This document shows positions 46,563 to 56,129 of a DNA stretch of 64,000 bases, one piece after another (the stretch's first letter is position 1; each line of letters opens with the position of its first letter). Source of the DNA: Liquidambar formosana (taxonomy: Eukaryota > Streptophyta > Magnoliopsida > Saxifragales > Altingiaceae); contig CM077827.1 of the NCBI GenBank assembly GCA_039720395.1, forward strand, positions 15,601,615-15,665,614. Direction: 5' to 3'. A program made the translations under genes and the position numbers. The notes under the pieces were generated by a model that did no database searches, was not told the origin of the DNA, and saw only the letters and a list, made by a program, of their open reading frames with translations.

Positions 46563-49258
46563 TGTCACACCCCATTTTTGCACTACCTTACCAAGGCTCA
46601 TCATTTCATGCATGTTTTTGTTTGTTTTTGAGTCTAGTCACTTGCATTAGTTTTGTAGAGTCACAAGGACAATAGATATGAATTTTCGTTCAATTTGGAG
46701 TTGATCTTGAGGGATAATAAGAGCTTTTGTGACTTGAGGGGCATAATTGTCTTTTAAGTCCCAAACTTTTCATTTGACCTTAAAATGATCTCCAAATTGT
46801 CAATTGGAGTTCATATGGATGCATATGAGGTATTTCTAGGTTCAATTTGATGAATCAATGGCTCAGGATTAAAATGGCTCGATGTAGTTCAAGTTGGTTA
46901 ATTGACCTTTCTTTGGGTTAGCTCTAATTGACTCACAATTACCAATCAAATCTTTTGAAATGGACTTTAATTAGTCATCATTTTATCCCAAAAAGTGTTT
47001 TAGAAAGTTTAATTTTGATAAGGAAAACATTTGGTTTGGTCCTATGTGCATGCGTATGCTTAGCAAAGGTAAAGTATAGCGGTTAACCACCTTTGTCAAA
47101 CCTAACCATGCCCCTATGGTTAGTGGTTTTCACCCTAAAATATTCAAAAATGTATTCCTCATCAAAACACAGTCGTTTTGGCTTTTGTTTCATCAAAATC
47201 GGACTTAATTTGACCCCTGAAACACTCCTAGAAGGGAAAGGAGTCAAAATAGGCTAAAAATCCGAAGCGGGCTTGGTGACCACCTAGCTCCGGGTGGCTA
47301 GCCACCTGGGTCCAAGTGGCTAGCCGCCTAGGCGTTGGTGGTCACCCGAGAGCACTTTCCTATTTTCTCTCTAACTCCTTGCTGAAGCGGACTTCTTCCA
47401 ATTTTAATGTACAAGGACTCTTTATGACGAGTTTCCTTCTAATTTTTGGTAACTCCTGAGTTACTTAAGCCCTAAGAGGGTCTCTAATAGCCCTTGAATT
47501 AATTCTTAGGGTTTTAATCCTAGCCATTGGTTAATCCTAATTGAACTCTATAAATACCCCCTATGCTTCAACACAAGGGGAGCCACTTTATGCATTAAAA
47601 TTGAGTTTGAAAGAAAGAATAAGAGAGAGAGTTGAAGGAGAGCTAGAGGTCGTGCTGTAGCCTTGAACAACATTGATTCAAGTCATCCACAAGTCAAGAG
47701 GAGAGTCTCAACAGCAGCAAGGAAGCTTCTCCTAAGGTAACCTCCCTCCTTGTTTATGCTAAATATGAGTTTTCTTATGAAATAGGCTTATTGCATGTTA
47801 AAGATAGCCTTTTTATCATGTATTAATACTTTGGTTAGTTAATATACATGAAATATTTGCTGTTCATGATGATTTTAGCATGCTTTAGGACTGTTTCATA
47901 GGATTTAAAGCATGAGTGTGAGTTTAGGGCTGCTGTTGTCCTTGTTTTAGAGTAGTGTTATTGCATATTAAAGTTAGGATTTTTATCATGTTCTATTGCT
48001 TTAGTTGGTTAATATGCATGATTTAAGTTCTGTTTATATATGAGTTTAGTATGTTTTAGGGTTGTTTTGTGTGTTTTTAGGTATGTTTGTGAGTTTAGGG
48101 CTTTCATTGTCCTTGTTTTAGGTTAGTTTCATACAACATGTTAACGTAGGGTTTCTTATTTGTTTTCTTCATAGTTGCTATATATGTTTTGCATATAGAA
48201 TAACTATGATATTTTTTGCATGCATGTTAGTGGATTTCTAGGGTTTTTATGCATGATATGGTATTAGGATTGCATTAGGGCTTATGTTTATTCGCTGTTT
48301 CTGCTGTTAGCATGATTAGTAGATGAATTTAGGCCATACTACTATTCTATCCAGATTTGCATATTGTTGTGTTTGCATGGTTTTGAGCACGTGTAAGGGT
48401 ACAAATAGGTGTGATAATTATCCAATTGCAAATAGGGCTGCTAATGCTTGAAATTTCTAATGCTTGGAGCTATTGTGCTCAGTTAAGTGGGTGTGAAGGT
48501 GCCCCAATTCACTTCTCTCTTTCTTACTCTTTCTCTTCTCCCTCCTTAGGGTTATTTTTTAATATGAGTTTATGGTAACTATCAAAGGTTTCCTCCAATA
48601 ATAAAATTCTAGTTTTTTTTATTAAAGTTTCCATCTTGTGGAAGTTTTCTTAAATTCAAACTTGTTTATTCAATTCTCTTTCAAATAAGGAAACCTAGGG
48701 TTTTTACCATAGGTTTGTATTAGGATTTAACCCTAATTCTAATTGAACTACGTGGACTTTGATCTATGTATTTCGTTGCATGGTACGTAAGCGCTCTTCG
48801 TGAGGCTTAAGTCCGTTCTAGGATCCAGGTATCCTAGGTTTTTGTATTCTATTTTCTTTATTTTCTGTTTTATTTTGCTTATTATGCATGGATGGATGAA
48901 AGAAATATATGATATGCATGCTGTCTTCCGATGATATACTTGCTGATTTTTGTATGGTAAGATTTTAATTTAGCCCAAATAAACCGAGAAACCGAAAGGG
49001 TGACATGGGTGCTTATAGGCTTTGCCTAGAACCTTCCCATGTCATAACTTAGCCTCCAAATCCCCAGTTTTGTTTTGGTTTCCAAAAGACTTGTTTTTGC
49101 CTTTCTTTTTTAAATATGGAGTCATTTAAATTGTTTTCTTAAAACAAATTGTTTTTAGGGTTTTCCTTGTTTCCTTTTAAAAATAAGGTGGCGACTCCTT
49201 TTTTTTTTTCAAAACCATTTCTTTTCAATCCTTGTGGGCCCAATTTCCGGGGTTCACA
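46563..49258 (+). repeat. 3' LTR of element T
   Basis: Starts TGTCACACCCCATTTTTGCA and ends GGTTCACA, about 2.7 kb. Homologous to 50749-53247 and, except for one block, to 56130-58915. TATAAATA at 47549-47556. Upstream lies an inverted repeat GGTGACCACC/GGTGGTCACC (47275-47284, 47337-47346) that encloses the 14-bp palindrome GGTGGCTAGCCACC (47293-47306). It is followed directly by SIRE-like copia codons, so T was inserted into that element. A matching 5-bp duplication cannot be tested because the 5' end of T is lost. Confidence 0.88.
47549..47556 (+). promoter_or_regulatory. TATA box of T-type LTR
   Basis: TATAAATA in ACTCTATAAATACCCCC. Equivalent sites are TATAAAG at 51729-51735 and TATAAATA at 56933-56940 (in a different context). 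Confidence 0.7.
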
Positions 49259-50582
49259 ACAAGAAGGCATTGATTATGATGAGAATTATGCACCGGTTGC
49301 TAGACTTGAAACCATTAGGATGCTACTTGCATTTGCATGCCATGAAGATTTCAAATTATTTCAAATGGATGTCAAGAGTGCTTTCTTAAATGGTTTTATT
49401 GAAGAAGAAGTCTATGTTAAATAATAAAAGCTTTATATGGTTTGAAAATCATGAATTTCCAAACCATGTGTTCAAATTATCAAAAGCTTTATATGGTTTG
49501 AAACAAGCTCCTAGAGCTTGGTATGAAAGACTTAGTGGTTTTCTAATCAAATATGGTTTTAAAAGAGGAAAACTTGACACCATACTTTTCATCAAAACCA
49601 TTGATAAGGACATGCTTATTATTCAAATATATGTAGGTGATATCATTTTTGGTTCTACTAATGAAAGTTTATGTGAGGATTTTGCTAAAGTCATGGAAGA
49701 AGAATTTGAAATGAGTATGATGGGCAAACTCAACTTCTTCCTCAGACTACAAATCAAGCAAACAAAGGAAGGAACTTTCCTAAATCAATCCAAATATGTC
49801 AAAGATTAATCAAGAAGTATGGATTGGAAGATGGAAGGAATTTCGCCACTCCTATGAGCACCTCCATCAAACTTGAGAAGGATGAGAAAGGTAAAGCCGT
49901 GGATCAAAAGAAATACCGAGGTATGATTGGTAGTTTACTTTATCTCACCGCTGGTAGACTAGATATCATGTATAGCATATGCTTGTGTACTAGATATTAA
50001 TCATGTCCTAAAGAATCTCACATGCTTGCTGTTAAACGCATATTTAAATATCTTAGTGGCACAATTAATCTTGGCTTATGGTATCCTAAGTTCACATCAT
50101 TTAACATGCTTAGTTACTTCGATGTGGACTTTGCGGAATGCAAAGAAGATCGCAAAAGCACAAGTGGGACTTGTCACTTTCTTGGACATTCCCTAGTACC
50201 TTGGTTTAGCAAGAAGCAAACTTTGGTTGCTCTTTCTACAGCCGAGGCCGAATACTTAGCGGCCGGTAGTTGTTGTGCACAAGTGTTGTATATAAAACAA
50301 CAACATGAAGACTTTGGACTTCATTATGATCATATTCCCATAAAATGTGATAATACAAGTGCAATCAATTTAACTAAGAACCCCATACAGCATTCACGCA
50401 CCAAACACATTGAAATTAGACATCATTTTATAAGAGATCATGTTCAAAGAGGTGATGTTGAGATTGATTTCATTAGTATGGAACACCAATTGGCAGATAT
50501 CTTTACAAAACCTCTTCAAGAAGATAGGTTTAATTTCAAAAAACGTGAACTTAGCATGTGCTTGAGTGATGATGTGTGTTGA
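49259..50582 (+). pseudogene. SIRE-like Ty1/copia pol (RT and RNase H), decayed
   Basis: RT begins mid-domain with [20 protein letters not shown] and [21 protein letters not shown] frame change and stop follow near 49420, then FPNHVFKLSKALYGLKQAPR and IYVGDIIFGSTNESLCEDFA: the catalytic Y-V-D-D is Y-V-G-D, so RT is dead. Further shifts occur near 49806 and 49998 before RNase H with DRKSTSGTCHFLGHSLVPWF, ALSTAEAEYLAAGSCCAQ, KCDNTSAINLTKNPIQHSRT and QLADIFTKPLQEDRF, ending at a TGA at 50580-50582. Motif wording is that of the SIRE/Maximus branch. The 5' half is cut by T. Confidence 0.92.
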
Positions 50583-50748
50583 TATTTGCAAACTTTTCAA
50601 AAAATTCCTTATCAAGCTGTTTAAGACATCTAAATTTCCATTTTAGACGTCTTAAAGTTTTTCAGACGTCTTAAAAACCTGCTTAGACATCTTAAAATCT
50701 CATAAATTTTTACCCATTTTATAGCTCTCTGGAAATTTCAGACGCCTG
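50583..50748 (+). repeat. SIRE-like 3' flank with repeated AGACGTCTTAAA motif
   Basis: After the pol stop the motif (T/C)AGAC(G/A)TCTTAAA appears about four times between 50620 and 50700, with a partial one at 50739. The core AGACGTCT is its own reverse complement. It ends where the next LTR starts. Confidence 0.75.
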
Positions 50749-53247
50749 TGTCACACCCCATTTTTGCACCACCTTACAAGGGTTTGTTATTCCATGCATT
50801 TTTTGTTTTGTTTTTAAGTCTAGTTACTTACATTAGTTTTCTAGAGTCACAAGGACATTGGATATGAATTTTGGTTCAATTCGGAGTTGATCTTGAGGGA
50901 TAATAAGAACTTTTGTGACTTGAGGGGCATAATCGTCTTTTAAGTCACAAACTTTTCATTTGACCTTGAAATGATGTCCAAATTGTCAATTGAGGTTCAT
51001 ATTGATGTATATAAGGTATTTCTAGGTTCAATTTGATGAATCAATGACTTAGGGTTAAAATGGCTCAATATGGTTCAAGTTGGTTAATTGACCCCTTTGG
51101 GTTGGATCACTTCGACTCACAATTACCAATCAATTTTCCTCAAATTGACTTTAATTAGTCTTTATTTTATCCCTAAAAGTGTTTTGGAAAGTTTAATTTT
51201 GGTTTGGAAAACATTTGGTTCAATCCTATGCGCATACCTATGCTTTGCAATGGTAGTGTATAGCGGTTAACCGCCTTTGTCAAACCTAACCATGCCCCCA
51301 TGGTTAGTGGTTTTCACTGTAAAATGTTCAAAAATGTATTCCTCATCGAAACACGGTCATTTTGACTTTTGTTTCATCAAAATCGAACTTAATTTGACCC
51401 TTGAAACACTTCTAGAAGGAAAAAGAGTCAAAAATAGGCAAAAATCCGGAGTGGGCACACCACCCAGCTCCGGGCGGCTAGCCACCTGGGCCCAAGTGGC
51501 TAGCTGCCCAGGCCCTAGTGGTCACCCGAGGCCACTTTCCTATTTTCTCCCTAACTCCTTGCTGAAGCGGACTTCTTCCAATTTTGACGTACAAGGACTC
51601 TTTGTGACGAGTTTCCTTCTAATTTTTGGTAACTTCTGAGTTACTTAAGCCCTAAAGGGGTCTCTAATAGCCCTTGGATTAATTTCTAGGGTTTTAATCC
51701 CAGCCATTGGTTAATCCTAATTGAACTCTATAAAGACCCCCTATGCTTCAACATAATTGGAAGCCACTTTATGCATTAAACCTGAGTGTTTGAGAGAGAA
51801 TAAGAAAGAGAAAGCTAAAGGAGAGTTGGAGTTCCTGCTGTAGCCTTGAAGAACATTGGTTCAAGTCATCCACAAGTCAAGAAGAGAGTCTCTAGAGTAG
51901 TAAGGAAGCTCTTCCTAAGGTAAAACTCCCTTCTATTCAAGTTTAAATTAGGGTTTCTTGTAGAATAGGACTATTGTATCCTAAAGTTGAGTTTTTTATC
52001 ATGTGTTATAGCTTTAGTTAGTTAATATACATGGTTTAAATACTGTTCATCATGAGTTATGCATGCTTTAGAGCTATTCTATAGGCTTTTAAGCATGATT
52101 GTGAGTTTAGGGTTCCTATTGTCCTTGTTTTAGGTTAGTTTCATATAGCATGTTAACTTAGGCTTCTTTGTTGATTTTTCTTCATGGTTATTATGTATGT
52201 CTTGCATATAGAATAATTATGATACTTTTGCATTCATGTTAGTGGATTTTAGGGTTTTTATACATGTCTTAGTGTTAGGATTGCATTAAGGTTTAGTTTT
52301 ATTCACTGTTTATGTTATTTACATGATTAGTGGATGAATTTAGGCTTTAGTACTATTCTGTCCAGATTTCTTTGTTCTTCTTTTTGTCTTGTTTTGAGCA
52401 CGTGTAAGGGTGCAAACAAGTGCGATAATTGCCTTATTGCAAATAGGGCTATTATTGCTTAAGCTTGCTATTTGCTTGGAGTAATTGCCTAAGGTAAGTA
52501 GGGTGTGGAAGTGCCCCAATTCACTTCTTTCGTCCTTAACTTCTACCTTCTCCCTTTTTAGGGTTGCTTCTTAATATGAATCCATGGTGAATTACTAGAG
52601 GTTTCCTTGTTAAAATAAAGTTGCCTTTTTCTCAAAGTTTCCATCTTGTGGAAGTTACTTTTATTTCAAACTTGGTTTATTTAATTCTCTTTCAAACAAG
52701 GAAACCTAGGGTTTTTACCATAGGTTTATATTAGGATTTAACCCTCATTCTAATCGAACTATGTGGACTTTGATCTATGTATTTCACTGCATGGTACGTA
52801 GGCGCCCGTTTTGAGGCTCAAGTCTACCCTAGGATCTAAGTATCCTAGTTTTGTTTTGTTTTCTTTGTTTTGTTTGTTTGTTAAGGTTGGAATATATGAT
52901 ATGCATGCTTTCTTGATGTGATATGTTTGCTGATTTTTGTATGATAAGATCTTAATTTAGCCCAAATAAACTAAGAGACTGAAAGGGTAACATGGGTGCC
53001 TATAGGCTTTGCCTAGAACCTTCCCATGTCATAACTTAGCCTTCGAATCCCTAGTTTCTTTGGTTTCCAAAAGACTGTTTTTGCCTTTCTTTTTTAAACA
53101 TGGAGTCATTCAAATTGTTTTCTTTAAAACAAAATGGTTTTAGGGTTTTCCTTGTTTCCTTTAAAAAATAAGGTGGCGACTCTTTTCTTTTTTCAAAACT
53201 AATTTTATTTTCTTTTCAATCATGTGGGCCAATTTTCAAGGTTCACA
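50749..53247 (+). repeat. 5' LTR of the deleted T-type element
   Basis: Starts TGTCACACCCCATTTTTGCA, ends GGTTCACA, about 2.5 kb. TATA-like TATAAAG at 51729-51735. Inverted repeat region 51465-51530. Colinear with 46563-49258 throughout. Confidence 0.9.
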
Positions 53248-53250
53248 GTT

Positions 53251-53267
53251 TGGCGACTCCGCTGGGG
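53251..53267 (+). other. tRNA-Arg primer binding site
   Basis: TGGCGACTCCGCTGGGG, one base different from the sites of E and F. Confidence 0.9.
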
Positions 53268-54357
53268 ATTTGTGGGCTAGACTCTATAAAGTTTAATTGG
53301 GCTAAACTAATTTATTATGTTTAATTAAAATCAATCATATGCATCCGCTTGATTGTGTGCTTTCATTTATTGCATTGTGTGCACAAATTGTTGCATGACT
53401 TAAGATCGATGTATCCTTGCCAATGATGGGCCTAGTTTCAACCTTGGTTTTCCTGATTCCAGGTGTTGGGGCGAAAGCTATCAACCTCTCTTGCCTAGTA
53501 CCTTTGGGCTTGCCCTTGGGTATATTAAATGAATCAATCACGTACTGCTGGACCCACGCGGCGTTCTTGATGCCACATGTGGCTAGGTATAAAGATCGGT
53601 TCAAGCAAGTGAAGGACCCTAGCCTATCCTCTTGTAGTACATGTAGTGGGCCTTATAGGACACTATTGGTTCACCATTATGCACCCACACTTGATTGTAA
53701 TGATATCATGCCATGCTTGTGTTGTGTTGCTATAAGTTGTGTTGGATGCTTAGGTTTATTTTAACCTTGGGTAATGATCGACACTTGATATATGGTCTCA
53801 CTTACATACCCTTAGTAAGTACTTCCACCCTTCATCCAAAGGGCTCCCAAAAGGAGGGATGGACTAATTAAAAGTATGTAAGCTAAGACCATTTAATCAT
53901 GGGCTTTTAAATAAACCAATAGGGGTTTGTTGGGAATGAAGTGTTTGATTAAGAGTTAAAAAGTAGGGGCTTATTCATCATTATGTCCTTAGTATGTCAC
54001 CCCACCTTCCATCTTAAGGGACACTTTTAAGGATGAGGTGTCTAACTAAGGAGATATCTTGTTTAGACCTAGCTCATAGTTTGCCTACATTTGGGGGAAG
54101 TGACTCTTGATGGTTTTGTGATGGTTAGTGGTTAGAACCTAAGGCTAAGTGACTCACCTTCATACCCTTAGTACATCACCTTACACTTCAAGGTACCCTT
54201 GGAGATGAGATGTCTAACTAAGGGAATGCTTTATAAGATCACACTTATCAATTTAGTGCAGTCATGGAAATATTGTTAAAATGTTTTGGTCATAGCTTAA
54301 AAAGGGAATTTTGTTCTTGAAGGGGGGCTGGATTAAACCCGTGACAACTTATTAAGG
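53268..54357 (+). other. Untranslated leader of the deleted T-type element
   Basis: About 1.1 kb. A segment at 53410-53600 is conserved with 59085-59285 of F and happens to be open on both strands, but no protein family is recognisable. The rest diverges from F. Confidence 0.6.
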
Positions 54358-55389
54358 TTGGACTCAAATTTTGAACCTAAGATGGCTAACAAAGGGACTA
54401 GTGAAAGGAACTTTGACCTTAAGGCTTGTTTAAAAGCCATTATGACCAAGCTTGACCATACCGCCGAGACATCCGATACAGCATTGAAAATGGCTCAAGA
54501 GAACCAACAGAAGATGGCAGATCTAGAACAAAACAATGGTTCTAAGACCCATTCTTCGGGTGCACCTCATGGGTCTAGCACTGAAGATGGACCTCAATCC
54601 AATGAGAACACTAAGACAAAGGGAGCAAGTAGTTTGAAACCAGAGATCATCAACCTAGAAGGAGAAGCCAAAGAGAAGGCTACTAGTAGTGATTTTGTGT
54701 TGGCTAGCAAGGTAAAGGCTTTGGAGAGAACTATAAAAGGGATTCATGGGACCGATGATATGGTGGATGTGCACGCACTGTCCTTGTTCCCTCAAGCTTG
54801 CATTCCACTACAATTCAAGATGCCAGAGTTAGAAAAATTTGATGGGATGGGCTGCCCCAAGATCCACTTAAAGATGTATGTGCGAGCTATGCACTCTCAA
54901 GGAGCTACTTATGAGCTTTTAGCTCAAATGTTCCATGAAACCCTTGTAACTTCCACTTTGAAATGGTTCTTAGTGTTGGATCAAAATAGGACTCGAACTT
55001 GGGAGGATATATGTAATGAGTTTTCGCAGCATTACAAGTATAATACAGAGGTGGATGTCACTTGGAGAGACTTGGAGACTACAAAACAAGGAGCTAATGA
55101 AACCTTCTCTGGATTCATTACAAGGTGGAGACAAAATGCTTCTCAGATGGCGAACCGACCCAATGAAGAAGAGCAGATTCAGATGGTAGTTAAGAACCTC
55201 CTCCCTATTTACCATAAGCATCTATTTGCAAGCTATTTCCCAAACTTTAAGGCTTTGATTGGGGCTGGAACTCAAGTAGAAGATGCCATTAGTGATGGTA
55301 CAATTGAGGAAGAGGAGAAATCAGGGAACTCTCGAATTGGAAGTAATGGAAAGACACATAGGCATCTTAATGCCATATCTCCTCAATAG
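54358..55389 (+). pseudogene. Tat Gag (capsid domain), ended by a premature TAG
   Basis: N-terminal helical segment (KACLKAIMTKLDHTAETSDT and ALKMAQENQQKMADLEQ), a low-complexity linker, a coiled-coil-like VLASKVKALERTIKGI, then the Gag domain with FKMPELEKFDGMGCPK, ALKWF-type STLKWFLVLDQNRTRTWEDI, HYKYNTEVDVTWRDLETTKQ, ETFSGFITRWRQNASQMA and KALIGAGTQVEDAI. Closely related to F Gag (59792-60720). The frame stops at TAG 55387-55389, and the same frame continues after it to the zinc knuckle, so this is one nonsense change in a longer Gag. The ATG matching F's start is a few codons downstream of 54358 (MANKGTSER). Confidence 0.88.
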
Positions 55390-55413
55390 TCCCGCCAATT
55401 CACTGAACTCTAC

Positions 55414-55647
55414 ATGCCATTGAGCGATGTTTTTGAGAAGTTGAAGGTGAAAGGTTTGCTTCAACTCCTTGACCCAGCACCGTTGCCTAATCCCTTACCT
55501 CGTCGCTTCAAAGAGAATGGGTATTGTGACTTCCACCAAGGCAAGGGGCATAGCACTGGTCGATGCCCAAGGTTGAAACATAAAATCCAAGACCTCTTTG
55601 ATAAGGGAATTGTCTCTCCACCTAAAGCACCCAATCATTCACTCTAA
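55414..55647 (+). pseudogene. Gag C-terminus with zinc knuckle (same frame as 54358-55389)
   Basis: MPLSDVFEKLKVKGLLQLLD, a proline-rich NPLPRRFKENGY and the knuckle CDFHQGKGHSTGRC, then KHKIQDLFDKGIVSPP. In F the same order continues into a second knuckle and protease. Here a stop at 55645-55647 and unrelated sequence follow. Confidence 0.85.
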
Positions 55648-56129
55648 AGGCAATCCATTTAGTGCTTACTGTCGCACCAATTTTGTCATGACTGTTTGTG
55701 ATAAAGAGTTTAGGTTGTTTGTCCTAAAGTAGACTTAGGGTTTGTTTCTTTGTTATTTGATTGTTTTCATCTTTCAAGTCAAATGTCCTTTGAAATTATG
55801 AGTCTTTTGAGTCCTAATAATTGTCAAGTCAAGATTTTCAATGAGTTCTTCTTCATTCCTTCAATAAAATGTTTGATTTCAAGAATTCCATTGTCTTTCT
55901 ATTTCTCTTCTCATCAATCAATTGACAATCAAAGTGGCATGAAAATATTTGCTAAGAGGCTCAAAAACTCCTTCCACTAAAAGAGCAAACACAAAGAATG
56001 ATGAATAAACTGTGACTAATTGACTAGAAAACTTGGAAAAGTCCAAAATGGTAAACATAAGGGACCACTCGCCCAATACACTACGTGAAGACATAGTTCA
56101 AGCAACATGAGAAGATCTTGAAACCCTTG
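55648..56129 (+). other. Tail of the deleted T-type element, unassigned
   Basis: 482 bp without a recognisable domain. It may be 3' UTR joined to gag by a deletion, or older flanking DNA. No clear polypurine tract is seen before 56130. Confidence 0.5.

Larger units (their letters stand above)
22008..49258 (+). mobile_element. Element T: Ty3/gypsy Tat-type retrotransposon, 3' portion, heavily interrupted
   Basis: Pieces in order: RNase H (22008-22344), family N element B (22345-41745), second RNase H (41746-41965), antisense plant mobile domain frame (41949-42991), spacer (42992-43229), solo LTR (43230-44884), 3' UTR with a 90-bp array (44885-46562), 3' LTR (46563-49258). Two RNase H domains, an antisense extra frame and tandem repeats before the 3' LTR are hallmarks of Tat elements. 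Integrase is absent: a deletion joins the second RNase H to the middle of the antisense frame at about 41966. The 5' LTR, Gag and RT are not in the window. Confidence 0.8.
50749..56129 (+). mobile_element. T-type Tat element with internal deletion (LTR, gag, tail)
   Basis: 5' LTR 50749-53247, tRNA-Arg site 53251-53267, leader, gag 54358-55647, then sequence with no pro-pol similarity up to 56129, where element F's LTR begins. Either pro-pol was deleted, or the copy is truncated and F inserted just downstream. The 5-mers before 50749 (GCCTG) and before 56130 (CCTTG) do not decide this. The LTR at 56130-58915 is followed by a primer site, so it serves F as a 5' LTR. Confidence 0.8.

Noticed and set aside
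53335..53764. Frames on both strands in the leader, with counterparts at 59022-59288
   Set aside because: The same segment is open on both strands and its conservation is explained by the relatedness of the two elements. No family is recognised.
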